A stretch of DNA of 40,961 nt from an uncultured Bacteroidota bacterium (GTDB lineage Bacteria > Bacteroidota > Bacteroidia > Flavobacteriales > Flavobacteriaceae). The stretch is taken from positions 1 to 40,961 of the forward strand of contig CACPPV010000011.1 in the NCBI GenBank assembly GCA_902635895.1, read 5' to 3'. Below the pieces are notes generated by a model, which searched no databases, was not told the DNA's origin, and saw only the letters and a program-made list of their open reading frames with translations. Of this stretch, positions 25,282 to 33,303 are shown one piece after another (the first letter of the stretch is position 1; each line of letters opens with the position of its first letter). Position numbers and translations under genes: made by a program.

Positions 25282-25289
25282 CAAACTTA
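25282..25289 (-). promoter_or_regulatory. aldehyde dehydrogenase promoter -7 element
   Basis: Minus-strand TAAGTTTG matches TAnnTTTG and lies 21 bp upstream of the ATG at 25260, implying a leader of about 15 nt. It overlaps the upstream in-frame TTG, which is why the shorter start was preferred. Confidence 0.5.
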
Positions 25290-25344
25290 ATCAAATTTGT
25301 AATGTTTGTTTTTTAAATTAACTTGTAATTAGGAAATACTCATA

Positions 25345-26433
25345 ATGAAAAAGAAATTTAAAATTGATTCGGACATTTCAAAAGCTGAAACTTTACCTTC
25401 ATTTTTTTATAAAAATTTTGAAATATTTGAAGATTTAAAATCAAAAATTTTTTTTAAATCATGGCAATATATTGGTGACGATGATTTAATAAAAGAAAAG
25501 AATTCGGTTTTTCCTCTTACCATTTTAAAGGATTATTTAAATGAACCCATTGTTCTTACTAAGGATGAGTATAATAATATTCATTGCATGACAAATGTTT
25601 GTACTCATAGAGGAAATATTTTGGTTTTTGAACCTGGTAAATCCAAAAAACTTATCTGTATGTATCATGGTAGAAGGTTTAACAACAAAGGTGAATTTGA
25701 GTACATGCCTGAATTTGATCAAACAAAAAATTTTCCTAGATCATGTGATCATCTGCATAAATTTCCTGTAGTTAAATGGGGTAAATTACTTTTTGCAGGG
25801 CTAAATCCTTCTTTTAATTTTCAGTCAATAATTGATAAAATGAATGAAAGAGTTGGTTTTTTACCAATTGATCAATTTATGCCTGATAAATCTCTTTCTA
25901 AAGATTTTACAGTTAATGCACATTGGGCATTGTATTGTGATAATTACTTGGAGGGGTTTCATATTCCATTTGTGCATAAAGATTTAAACGAAGTCTTAGA
26001 TTACAATAATTACACAACTGAGGTTTACGATTATTGTAATTTACAAATCGGATACAGTGAAAATGATTCTGATGTATTTAACTTTCCTGAAAATCATACT
26101 GATTATGGAAAAAATGTCGCAGCTTACTATTACTGGGTTTTTCCCAATATGATGTTTAATTTTTATCCTTGGGGATTGTCTTTAAATATTGTTAAACCAA
26201 TTTCACAGTCTTTGACAAAAGTTTCATTTAGATCTTATGTCTATGATGATTCCAAATTAAATAGGGGTGCAGGAAATCAACTACAGAAAGTAGAGGAGGA
26301 AGATGAATTTGTTGTTGAGAATGTTCATAACGGTTTGAGATCAGCCTTTTATAAAGCTGGAAGATTTTCTCCAACTAGAGAACAAGGTGTTCATCATTTT
26401 CATAAACTAATTTCTGACTTTATGAATCAATGA
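25345..26433 (+). CDS. Rieske-type aromatic ring-hydroxylating oxygenase, alpha-subunit family
   Basis: 362-residue non-haem iron oxygenase component. The Rieske [2Fe-2S] ligands are CTH (Cys86, His88) and CMYH (Cys105, His108). The mononuclear iron site is DNYLEGFHIPFVH, with His206 and His211. The acidic third ligand is probably in the EEEDEF region near 320. The MYHGRRF sequence, where most relatives have HGW, and the size suggest the choline/carnitine-monooxygenase-like branch or a relative of unknown substrate. No reductase or ferredoxin gene is adjacent. It is divergent from the ALDH7 gene, so the two may act on the same amine or aldehyde route, but this is only inference. Confidence 0.88.
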   Translation: MKKKFKIDSDISKAETLPSFFYKNFEIFEDLKSKIFFKSWQYIGDDDLIKEKNSVFPLTILKDYLNEPIVLTKDEYNNIHCMTNVCTHRGNILVFEPGKSKKLICMYHGRRFNNKGEFEYMPEFDQTKNFPRSCDHLHKFPVVKWGKLLFAGLNPSFNFQSIIDKMNERVGFLPIDQFMPDKSLSKDFTVNAHWALYCDNYLEGFHIPFVHKDLNEVLDYNNYTTEVYDYCNLQIGYSENDSDVFNFPENHTDYGKNVAAYYYWVFPNMMFNFYPWGLSLNIVKPISQSLTKVSFRSYVYDDSKLNRGAGNQLQKVEEEDEFVVENVHNGLRSAFYKAGRFSPTREQGVHHFHKLISDFMNQ

Positions 26434-26502
26434 TTAAAAAAACCAAATCCCTTAAATAATTCTTTAAATCAAAATAATAAATATGGAATATTTTTAAAGG
26501 AT

Positions 26503-26589
26503 TCAGTTATTTAACCAGTACCATAACATTACTAAAGTAAAACCTACAATAATCCATAATATAAAATTGCTTTTTCTTTCTTGTTTCAT
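26503..26589 (-). CDS. 28-residue single-pass membrane peptide
   Basis: Too short for routine gene calling. ATG at 26589 to TGA at 26503 encodes a basic cytoplasmic head (MKQERKSN) and one hydrophobic helix (FILWIIVGFTLVMLWYW), ending LNN. It starts two bases after the stop of the XRE regulator, spaced like an operon gene, and its codon use resembles its neighbours. A transmembrane peptide following a membrane protein and its regulator suggests a functional accessory or a toxin-like small protein. Real expression is unproven. Confidence 0.5.
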   Translation of the reverse strand: MKQERKSNFILWIIVGFTLVMLWYWLNN

Positions 26590-26591
26590 AA

Positions 26592-26786
26592 TTATTTGGT
26601 AAACGTAAAAATATCCTCAATAGTTGTTTTAAATAGATTTGCCATTTTAAACGCAGTTGGTAAACTAGGGTCAAATTTTTCTTTTTCAATTGCGTTAATT
26701 GCTTGTCTTGAAATTCCAATCAACTCTGCAAGTTCTTCTTGAGTTAATTTTTGATTTTTTCTTAACTCTTTAACTCTATTTTTCAT
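26592..26786 (-). CDS. small XRE-family (Cro/CI-type) transcriptional regulator
   Basis: 64 residues, essentially a lone helix-turn-helix. KELRKNQKLTQEELAELIGIS (positions about 6-26) and RQAINAIEKEKFDPSLPTAF are the classical XRE helices 1-4, close to the YgzD/YozG-like stand-alone regulators. Its ATG overlaps the stop of the membrane protein gene upstream (ATGA). Two matching 18-bp partial palindromes flank the operon promoter, the obvious candidates for its binding sites. Confidence 0.93.
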   Translation of the reverse strand: MKNRVKELRKNQKLTQEELAELIGISRQAINAIEKEKFDPSLPTAFKMANLFKTTIEDIFTFTK

Positions 26787-27169
26787 TGATATTTTTTAAA
26801 ATTTATAATCGTAGAAAATATATATGTTAATGATGAAAAAACTACTAAATGATGAATTTTAGGCTCATAATTGATTAAACCTGAGTGATAAACTCCTATA
26901 AAAAACAGTCCAATGAAAATAGTTAAGAATAAACTTAAAGCTATAGCATTTAATTGAACAGTTTTTTCAAATTCATCAAACTCATCAAACTGATTTTTAT
27001 TTGCAAATAACATTACAATGATTAGAACAAAATTTACTACTGCAGCAATAATACTAATTGTTGTGTCTTCCCACAATTCCTTTGGTCCATTTACCAAAAT
27101 TGCAAAGCTCACTAGCCATATAATTGTCCACATTAATACTTTTTTTGATTGTTTAAAATTTCTTTTCAT
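26783..27169 (-). CDS. four-helix membrane protein, first gene of an XRE operon
   Basis: 128 residues, about four transmembrane helices: near 10-30, 34-54, 72-96 and 105-124. A hydrophilic FDEFDEFEKTVQLNA loop (about 61-75) separates pairs 1-2 and 3-4. It resembles the DUF2178-like membrane proteins often encoded with stand-alone XRE regulators, though I am unsure of the family. Coupled by a four-base overlap to the regulator. The promoter and operator region lies immediately upstream. Confidence 0.72.
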   Translation of the reverse strand: MKRNFKQSKKVLMWTIIWLVSFAILVNGPKELWEDTTISIIAAVVNFVLIIVMLFANKNQFDEFDEFEKTVQLNAIALSLFLTIFIGLFFIGVYHSGLINYEPKIHHLVVFSSLTYIFSTIINFKKYQ

Positions 27170-27179
27170 AATGTTATTT

Positions 27180-27197
27180 TGTAAAGTTTACCTTACA
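27180..27197. promoter_or_regulatory. candidate operator 1 of the XRE cassette
   Basis: TGTAAAGTTTACCTTACA, 18 bp with inverted ends TGTAA and TTACA. It shares its first ten bases and its ends with operator 2, which begins exactly 40 bp away. It covers the predicted transcription start of the membrane protein gene. Confidence 0.6.
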
Positions 27198-27203
27198 AAT
27201 ATA
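27196..27203 (-). promoter_or_regulatory. XRE cassette promoter -7 element
   Basis: Minus-strand TATATTTG, an exact TAnnTTTG match, 26 bp upstream of the ATG at 27169. It overlaps the edge of operator 1, while operator 2 spans the -33 side. Confidence 0.6.
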
Positions 27204-27219
27204 AAAATTTTTTATAAAA

Positions 27220-27237
27220 TGTAAAGTTTAATTTACA
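27220..27237. promoter_or_regulatory. candidate operator 2 of the XRE cassette
   Basis: TGTAAAGTTTAATTTACA, 18 bp with arms TGTAAA and TTTACA. It overlaps the last five bases of the DUF1569 gene and occupies the upstream side of the promoter. Confidence 0.6.
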
Positions 27238-27694
27238 TTTTTTTAAACAAATTAAACTGATTGAAGTGATATGATGTATGAAACGATACTAATTTTTTTA
27301 AAGTTAATGTAGGTATCCATCCATACATTTGATGATAAACTTTATTGGAATTGATTTGTTCAATTTTTTTTAGATTTTCTATTAGTTTATATTTTTCAAA
27401 ATCAAAATCAATAAATTCTGGAAATGACTTAAATATGGGTAGTGTTGATGAATTTTTAGAAAATTTATAAATATCAAATTCAATTGAGTTTAGATATTTT
27501 AAAAAGAAATATCTAAAAAATAGTCTACTAAAAGTTTTAACAAAAAAATTTATTTTTTTTTCTCCTAAAGAAACATCAACAAAGATATTACAGTGATAAA
27601 GCATTTGAGAGGAACTCATCATTCCCCATTTAGGTCTACTTCTATTTTTGAGTTTGTTGAGAGAAACTTGTGCCAATATTGAATCTAGTTCCAT
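27233..27694 (-). CDS. DUF1569 (DinB-superfamily-like) protein
   Basis: 153 residues. RPKWGMMSSSQMLYHCNIFVDVSLGE (positions about 20-45) and the final SFHTSYHFNQF carry the spaced histidines of the DinB-like four-helix bundle, matching DUF1569. These proteins are probable metal-binding enzymes, some related to bacillithiol-type transferases, but the reaction is unknown. The gene is monocistronic: it begins about 12 bp after the tRNA-Arg terminator and its last codons overlap an operator of the downstream XRE cassette. Confidence 0.78.
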   Translation of the reverse strand: MELDSILAQVSLNKLKNRSRPKWGMMSSSQMLYHCNIFVDVSLGEKKINFFVKTFSRLFFRYFFLKYLNSIEFDIYKFSKNSSTLPIFKSFPEFIDFDFEKYKLIENLKKIEQINSNKVYHQMYGWIPTLTLKKLVSFHTSYHFNQFNLFKKM

Positions 27695-27705
27695 TAACTA
27701 AATAT

Positions 27706-27734
27706 AAAAAAACCTCACTACTTTAAGTGAGGTT
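27706..27734 (-). terminator. Rho-independent terminator of tRNA-Arg
   Basis: A nine-bp stem, AACCTCACT and AGTGAGGTT, with a six-base loop. On the minus strand it is followed by seven T. It lies seven bases beyond the tRNA 3' end. Confidence 0.85.
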
Positions 27735-27740
27735 CTTCAG

Positions 27741-27814
27741 TGATCGCGAGAGGATTCGAACCTCTGACCGTCTGCTTAGAAGGCAGATGCTCTATCCAGC
27801 TGAGCTACGCGACC
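27741..27814 (-). tRNA. tRNA-Arg(TCT)
   Basis: 74-nt minus-strand cloverleaf. Acceptor GGTCGCG pairs with CGCGATC (one G-T pair), discriminator A, no encoded CCA. The anticodon stem TCTGC/GCAGA encloses CTTCTAA, giving anticodon TCT, which reads AGA/AGG, the main Arg codons in this AT-rich genome. Confidence 0.97.
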
Positions 27815-27827
27815 TTTTTGACGAATG

Positions 27828-27835
27828 CAAATTTA
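27828..27835 (-). promoter_or_regulatory. tRNA-Arg promoter -7 element
   Basis: Minus-strand TAAATTTG, an exact TAnnTTTG match, 13 bases upstream of the tRNA. No -33 TTG is found at the usual spacing. Confidence 0.55.
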
Positions 27836-27888
27836 AAAAAATATGTTTAAATTTAAAGATATCAATTGTTTTTATTTATTTAAAAATT

Positions 27889-29160
27889 ATGGAAACATAT
27901 GCTTCGATTTTACTTTGGGTTTTACCAGTTTTTATGGTTATGATGACTTTTGAAATGCTTTATGGTCACTTTACTAATAAACAGACTTATTCTTTTATGG
28001 ATACCCTTTCTAGTTTAAGTTCAGGAATAACAAATGTTTTGAAAGATTCCTTAGGACTTGTAGTTGTTATTCTCTCTTATCCATATATATTAGATTCAAT
28101 TGCATTTTTTGACCTTGAATCTAGTGTGCTTTTATATATTGTAGCTTTTATCTGTATTGACTTTGCTAGTTATTGGAATCATAGATTAAATCATAAAGTT
28201 AATATCTTTTGGAATCGTCATGTAATACATCATAGTAGTGAAGAATTTAATTTAGCTTGTGCCTTAAGACAAAGTATTTCAGCCTGGATTGGATTTGGTG
28301 CTTTATTTTTAATTCCTGCAGCCTTTTTTGGAGTTCCACCTGAAATTATTGCTTTTTTAGCTCCCTTGCATTTATTTTCTCAATTTTGGTATCATACTCA
28401 GCATATAGGAAAGCTTGGGTTTTTGGAATATATAATCGTTACTCCCTCTCAACACCGAGTTCATCATGCAATTAATCCTATTTATATAGATAAAAATCTT
28501 TCTGCAATTTTTTGTATTTGGGATAGAGTATTTGGTACGTTTCAAGAAGAACTTGATGATGAACCTCCAGTGTATGGTGTGTTAAAACCAGTGAACACAT
28601 GGAATCCTTTGCTAATAAATTTTCAACATGCTTTTTATGTAATTCAAGATGCATACAATACTACAAACTTTAAAGACAAATTTCGAATATGGTTTATGCC
28701 AACTGGATGGAGGCCAAAAGATGTGATTGATAAATTTCCAAGAAATATAATTAACGACCCACAAACAAGATCTAAATACAGTCCCGATTATTCTTTGTTT
28801 TTAAAATTTGTTGCTGTATTTCATTTTGTTTCAATAAATTTTTTAGTCTATTTTTTTCTTATCAACTTTTCATTAATGGGTGATGATTTAAAATTTTTAA
28901 TAGGAATACTAATTTTTGTTTCCGTGTTCGGATTCACATCACTTTTAGATTTACATAAATGGGCTCCCTATTTCGAAATGATTCGATCATTTCTGTCAAT
29001 TTTTGCACTGTACTACATTAATGATCAATTTTTATTAACAAATTATAATTTAGAGCTATCTCTAATGACACTTTATTTTGTACTATCAATTTTGATATCC
29101 ATAATTATAATTTTTTATAAAAATCATGTGTTAATAGGATTTAAAAATGAGATTACTTAA
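27889..29160 (+). CDS. sterol desaturase / fatty-acid hydroxylase family membrane protein
   Basis: 423 residues. Eight-His diiron motifs are complete: HRLNH (98-102), HVIHH (111-115) and HRVHH (189-193), with further His in FWYHTQH. Four hydrophobic segments lie before the last box, and three more (about 300-420) form a C-terminal membrane extension common in Bacteroidetes members. It acts as an O2-dependent membrane hydroxylase or desaturase; the substrate (hydroxylated lipid, carotenoid or alkylglycerol-like) is not predictable. I start it at ATG 27889: the reading frame extends further upstream but there it runs through the tRNA-Arg gene. It overlaps the DUF1080 gene by 14 bp. Confidence 0.9.
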   Translation: METYASILLWVLPVFMVMMTFEMLYGHFTNKQTYSFMDTLSSLSSGITNVLKDSLGLVVVILSYPYILDSIAFFDLESSVLLYIVAFICIDFASYWNHRLNHKVNIFWNRHVIHHSSEEFNLACALRQSISAWIGFGALFLIPAAFFGVPPEIIAFLAPLHLFSQFWYHTQHIGKLGFLEYIIVTPSQHRVHHAINPIYIDKNLSAIFCIWDRVFGTFQEELDDEPPVYGVLKPVNTWNPLLINFQHAFYVIQDAYNTTNFKDKFRIWFMPTGWRPKDVIDKFPRNIINDPQTRSKYSPDYSLFLKFVAVFHFVSINFLVYFFLINFSLMGDDLKFLIGILIFVSVFGFTSLLDLHKWAPYFEMIRSFLSIFALYYINDQFLLTNYNLELSLMTLYFVLSILISIIIIFYKNHVLIGFKNEIT

Positions 29161-30568
29161 TTTATTTATACTATTTCTATTTGTTACAATTTCTTTTTCT
29201 CAAGAGAAATGGAAAAGTTTAATTGACGAAGATTTAAACAACTGGGAGATTAAGCAAGGAAAGGCTCAGTTTAAACTAGAAAATGGGGTCATTTATGCTG
29301 AATCTATTTTAGAAAGTCCTAGCACATATCTTGGGACAAAAAAAGCTTACGATGATTTTATTTTAGAGTTTGAAGTTTTTGTTGATACCGGATTAAATTC
29401 TGGCGTACAATTTAGAAGTGCAATAAATACAAGTGTTCCAGAACATAGTAGAGTATTTGGGTATCAATTTGAATTGGATACCAATGAAAATAGAGCCTGG
29501 TCTGGTGGAATATACGACCAATCCCGAAAGAACTTTTTCTTATATCCAGTCACAAGAAATGAAAAGGGAAGAAAATCATTTAAAAATGGTCAATGGAATA
29601 AAGCTAGAATTGAAGCTGTAGGAAATTCAATTAGAACTTGGATTAATGGAATACAAGTAACCAATTTAATTGATCCATTGTCATCTTCAGGATTTATTGC
29701 TCTGCAGATTCATAATATTTCAGAGTCTAAAGATGTAGGTAAAAAAGTAATGTGGAGGAATATTAAAATCCTTACAGAAAATTTATCTGAACAAAGAAAT
29801 AAAGTTGAAGAATATGCAACAGAGATTAATAACGTTGATAATCAACTTAGTGAAAATCAAATTATTAATGGATGGAGGTTTTTATGGGATGGGAAAACAA
29901 CTAAGGGATGGAGAGGAGCAAAAATGTCAAAATTTCCAGAACATGGATGGGAAATAAAAAATAATGTACTCACAGTTTTATCTTCAAATGGAAAGGAATC
30001 AGAAAATGGGGGAGATATTGTAACCAATAAAAAATTCAAAAATTTTGAATTAGAACTAGATTTTAAAATTTCAGAGGGAGCCAATAGTGGAATTAAATAT
30101 TTTGTTGATACTTATTTAAACAAAGGAGCAGGTTCTTCCATTGGTCTTGAATATCAAATTTTAGATGATAAAAATCATTTAGATGCAAATAAAAAATTTA
30201 AAGTCTATGAATATTCAAATAAAAGTTGGGTTTTACACAAGGAGGATATTAAAAAAAATAGATCAATGGGATCACTTTATGATTTAATAGAAGCTGAAAA
30301 TTTAAACGAAGAAAGATCAAAAAGACCCGTACATCCTGAAACTTGGCATAGAGCTAGAATAATTGTTAATGAAGGACATGTTGAGCATTGGTTGGACAAT
30401 ATAAAATTATTAGAATATAACAGGTTCTCTCAAGTATTTAAAGCACTAGTTGAATACAGTAAATACTCTAAATGGGAAAATTTTGGACAATTAGATTCAG
30501 GTCATATTTTGTTACAAGATCACGGAGACAGAGTTTCATTTAAAAATATTAAGATTAGAGAATTTTAA
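29147..30568 (+). CDS. double DUF1080 (3-keto-disaccharide hydrolase family) secreted protein
   Basis: 473 residues with a signal peptide (1-18, SFSQ). It holds two DUF1080 jelly-roll domains, about 20-205 and 235-473. Each shows the family order: a W-rich opening (WKSLIDEDLNNW; LWDGKTTKGWRG), an NSGVQFR or NSGIKYF strand, GYQFELDTN or GLEYQILDD, and a closing RNIKI or KNIKI strand. Characterised relatives cleave 3-keto-glycosides or are concanavalin-like carbohydrate-binding proteins. The second domain is the better conserved, so it may be the catalytic one. It overlaps the sterol desaturase gene by 14 bp and precedes the Gfo/Idh/MocA gene by 10 bp. Confidence 0.88.
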   Translation: MRLLNLFILFLFVTISFSQEKWKSLIDEDLNNWEIKQGKAQFKLENGVIYAESILESPSTYLGTKKAYDDFILEFEVFVDTGLNSGVQFRSAINTSVPEHSRVFGYQFELDTNENRAWSGGIYDQSRKNFFLYPVTRNEKGRKSFKNGQWNKARIEAVGNSIRTWINGIQVTNLIDPLSSSGFIALQIHNISESKDVGKKVMWRNIKILTENLSEQRNKVEEYATEINNVDNQLSENQIINGWRFLWDGKTTKGWRGAKMSKFPEHGWEIKNNVLTVLSSNGKESENGGDIVTNKKFKNFELELDFKISEGANSGIKYFVDTYLNKGAGSSIGLEYQILDDKNHLDANKKFKVYEYSNKSWVLHKEDIKKNRSMGSLYDLIEAENLNEERSKRPVHPETWHRARIIVNEGHVEHWLDNIKLLEYNRFSQVFKALVEYSKYSKWENFGQLDSGHILLQDHGDRVSFKNIKIREF

Positions 30569-30578
30569 AAATTAGTTT

Positions 30579-31925
30579 ATGAAAAACAGAAGAAGTTTTA
30601 TTAAAAAATCATCAATAGGGATTGGTGGTACATTGTTTTTATCTCCATTTTATCAAACCTCGGCAAAAAGTTATTCAAAAATTTTAGGATCCAATGACAG
30701 AATTACTTTAGCTTTCCAAGGTCTTGGTAGAAGATTTCCTGGTTTACTGAATTCTTCTTTAAAAATGAAAAATGTTGAAATAAAGTATTTATGTGATGTT
30801 ATGGATAGTCAGCTTGATAAAGCAAGTGATAGATATTACAAACTAACTAAAACAAAGACAAACCTAGAAAAAGATATACATAAAATTATTGATGATAAAG
30901 ATGTAGATGCATTAATTGTAGCAACTCCAGATCATTGGCACGCTTATGCTGCATGTAAAGGGATGGAAGCAGGCAAACATATATATTTAGAAAAACCTTG
31001 TAGTCATAATTTAAGAGAAAGTGAATTACTTGTAAACTATCAAAATTATTATAAAAAATCAGTTCAAATGGGAAATCAGCAAAGGTCTTCCTATGAAACG
31101 GCTGAAGTAATTGATTTGTTAAAAAATGGATTAATTGGAAAACTTAACAAAGCTGAAGCCTTTTACAATAACAATAGACCTAGAGTTCCAAATCAGGTTA
31201 AATCAGAAGTTCCCAAAGGACTAAACTGGGATTTATTTCAAGGTCCATCAGTAAGAAAATCTTACACTTTTGATACTTGGGATTATAATTGGAGATGGTA
31301 TGGATGGGATTTTGGAACAGGTGAGGCTGGTAATAATGCAACTCATGAATTAGATATTGCTAGATGGGTTCTAGGTGTACATTATCCTGAAAATGTAGAC
31401 GTTTATTCAAGTAAAAATCATTTTGTAGATGATGGGTGGACGATGTATGACACTATGGAAGCGAAATTTACATTTCCCAATGATCTTAAAATTGATTGGA
31501 ATTGTCATAGCCGTAATTCATATTTTAAAAATTCTATGGGTGGAAGGGGTACAATAATTTACGGATCGAATGGTTCAGCTTTCATTAACAGACAAGGTTA
31601 TTCTGTTTTCGATTTAAATGGAAAAGAAATCAGAAATAGTAAATCAAATGATAATGAATCAAGTACCGCACTTGGAGGTGGAGGTAACATGACTACTAAA
31701 CATTTTAGAAATTTTTTCAAATCTATTAGAGAATCAGAGTCTTTAAATTCAGAAATAAAAGATGCTGTAATTAGTCAAAGTATGGTGCATTATGCAAATT
31801 TATCTCATAGAGCTGGTAAGTCTTTTAAAATAAATCCAAATAATGGAGACGTTTTAGATAAAAAGATAAAAAGAAAATTTTGGTCTAGAGATTACCAAAA
31901 AGGTTGGGATGTTAATTTCGTTTAA
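30579..31925 (+). CDS. Gfo/Idh/MocA family oxidoreductase with Tat-like signal
   Basis: 448 residues. The N-terminus MKNRRSFIKKSSIGIGG carries a twin-arginine motif and a hydrophobic segment, so it is probably exported folded with its nicotinamide cofactor. The Rossmann part has VATPDHWHAYAA (about 109-120) and the catalytic lysine signature YLEKPCSHN (about 133-141). The C-terminal sheet domain has the THELDIARWVLG helix. Tat-exported members occur beside DUF1080 and GMC genes and are linked to sugar C3 oxidoreduction or deglycosylation. The last 14 bp overlap the end of the convergent SDR gene. Confidence 0.9.
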   Translation: MKNRRSFIKKSSIGIGGTLFLSPFYQTSAKSYSKILGSNDRITLAFQGLGRRFPGLLNSSLKMKNVEIKYLCDVMDSQLDKASDRYYKLTKTKTNLEKDIHKIIDDKDVDALIVATPDHWHAYAACKGMEAGKHIYLEKPCSHNLRESELLVNYQNYYKKSVQMGNQQRSSYETAEVIDLLKNGLIGKLNKAEAFYNNNRPRVPNQVKSEVPKGLNWDLFQGPSVRKSYTFDTWDYNWRWYGWDFGTGEAGNNATHELDIARWVLGVHYPENVDVYSSKNHFVDDGWTMYDTMEAKFTFPNDLKIDWNCHSRNSYFKNSMGGRGTIIYGSNGSAFINRQGYSVFDLNGKEIRNSKSNDNESSTALGGGGNMTTKHFRNFFKSIRESESLNSEIKDAVISQSMVHYANLSHRAGKSFKINPNNGDVLDKKIKRKFWSRDYQKGWDVNFV

Positions 31926-33303
31926 TTTTTTTGGAATACTTTTTAGGAACTCCTGACAAAAATTTCTCAAACCTCCTCATAACTACTAAATGGAGTTTAG
32001 CTTGGGTGTATTTATAAATATACCATGGAAGACTAGGAACGTATTCATGAATTCCAGCGATCATATATTTATCGTTTAATACTGATCTGAACTCAAGCCA
32101 ACCGTGTGATGTTCTTTTCACTAACCAACCTCCAGTTATGTAAAACAATTTTCTTTTATCGTCACTTCTTGATTTGATTACTTTAAGTTCCAAAAGTAAA
32201 ATTGATAAAAAACTAAATTTTATAAATTTTCCATCAAAATTTGCTTTTATTAAATCAGCAAATCTTTTTGTTAGCCAAATTGGATATATTCTAGCAATAA
32301 AATCAGTTGTTCTCTTGCTAGGATTATAAATTCTTTGAACACTTCTTACAGTATTTTCTTTTCTTTTTCTAGGAAAAAATTCAGGATTTTCTGGAACTTT
32401 TTCTTTAGGATAGAGTGCTTTTTCCACGCTGTCTTCAACGGAAATATAATTAATGGGTAGGTTGACACTATTTTCAGGATTTAGTGTCATTTTGTGTTTT
32501 AGACTTTCAACTAGTGGTGAGACTAAAAATTTACTAGTTCCTGTTATAACGCTAACCCATAATTTTGATAAACCAATTGTAATGAATGATAATGAAAAAA
32601 TAAGTCTTCTTTTTTTCATTTTTTTCGCTGTGATTTTTAGTAAATCCATGTAGGTGATGGTTTGATCTCCACCTATTTCTAATGGCTTTTTAAATGTTAA
32701 TTCATTTCCAATGGACCATTTAATTATTTTCAGAGCATCCAAAATATCAATGGGTTGATTTAATGATTTTGTCCATTCAGGACATGCCATTAATGGAAGG
32801 TTTTTTACTAATTTTTGAACTATTTTAAAAGAAGATCCATTGGGTCCAATAATTATTCCAGCTCTAATTGAAGTTAAAGGAGTGTTTCTAGATCCCAAGG
32901 TTTTTTCAACCTCGTACCGAGATCTCAAATGCTTTGAAATACTTTGATCATCTTTTGGAAGAATTCCCCCTACATAAATTATTTGTTTGAGCTTGCAATC
33001 TTGAGCTGCTCTTGAAAAATTATCTGCCAATAAAATATCTGTATCCTCAAACTCACCTTGATTTAGTCTAGTAGATGGCATCATGGAGTGAACCAAATAA
33101 ATTCCAATGTCTGCTCCACTCAAGGCCTCTGTTGTACTAGATATTGAATACAGATCAACTTGTTTCCATTCTACTTCTTCTAAATCTTGATTTTTAATTC
33201 TGTTTCTACTAAGAGCAATAATATCGTAATCATGTTTATATTTATCAATGAACCATTTTCCAATAAACCCAGTTGCTCCTGCAATAGCTATCTTTTTTTT
33301 CAA
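31912..33303 (-). CDS. SDR-family NAD(P)-binding protein with DUF2867-like C-terminus
   Basis: 463 residues. The N-terminal Rossmann domain has IAGATGFIGKW (7-17), IYLVHSMMPS and YVGGILPKD, an atypical extended-SDR or NmrA-like arrangement. After about residue 300 there is a separate region (YNPSKRTTDFIARIYPIW, RTSHGWLEFRSVL) resembling DUF2867. It lacks a canonical YxxxK. The start is TTG (33301-33303, complement), overlapping the DoxX stop as TTGA, consistent with coupling. Its stop overlaps the Gfo/Idh/MocA gene by 14 bp. Substrate unknown. Confidence 0.85.
   Translation of the reverse strand: MKKKIAIAGATGFIGKWFIDKYKHDYDIIALSRNRIKNQDLEEVEWKQVDLYSISSTTEALSGADIGIYLVHSMMPSTRLNQGEFEDTDILLADNFSRAAQDCKLKQIIYVGGILPKDDQSISKHLRSRYEVEKTLGSRNTPLTSIRAGIIIGPNGSSFKIVQKLVKNLPLMACPEWTKSLNQPIDILDALKIIKWSIGNELTFKKPLEIGGDQTITYMDLLKITAKKMKKRRLIFSLSFITIGLSKLWVSVITGTSKFLVSPLVESLKHKMTLNPENSVNLPINYISVEDSVEKALYPKEKVPENPEFFPRKRKENTVRSVQRIYNPSKRTTDFIARIYPIWLTKRFADLIKANFDGKFIKFSFLSILLLELKVIKSRSDDKRKLFYITGGWLVKRTSHGWLEFRSVLNDKYMIAGIHEYVPSLPWYIYKYTQAKLHLVVMRRFEKFLSGVPKKYSKKIKRN

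Noticed and set aside
25261-25284. Upstream TTG start for the ALDH7 gene
   Set aside because: The TTG sits inside a TAnnTTTG promoter box, and the ATG at 25260 leaves a normal protein.
26440-26502. Imperfect inverted repeat (AATCCCTTAAA and TTTAAAGGATT) between the Rieske gene and the 28-residue peptide
   Set aside because: One mismatch, a loop of about 35 bases and no T run; too weak to call a terminator or regulatory element.
26507-26719. 70-codon minus-strand frame overlapping the XRE regulator
   Set aside because: Out of frame with the clear helix-turn-helix; its product shows no recognisable features.
27727-27888. N-terminal extension of the sterol-desaturase frame
   Set aside because: This in-frame extension reads through the tRNA-Arg gene; the ATG at 27889 gives the normal protein start.
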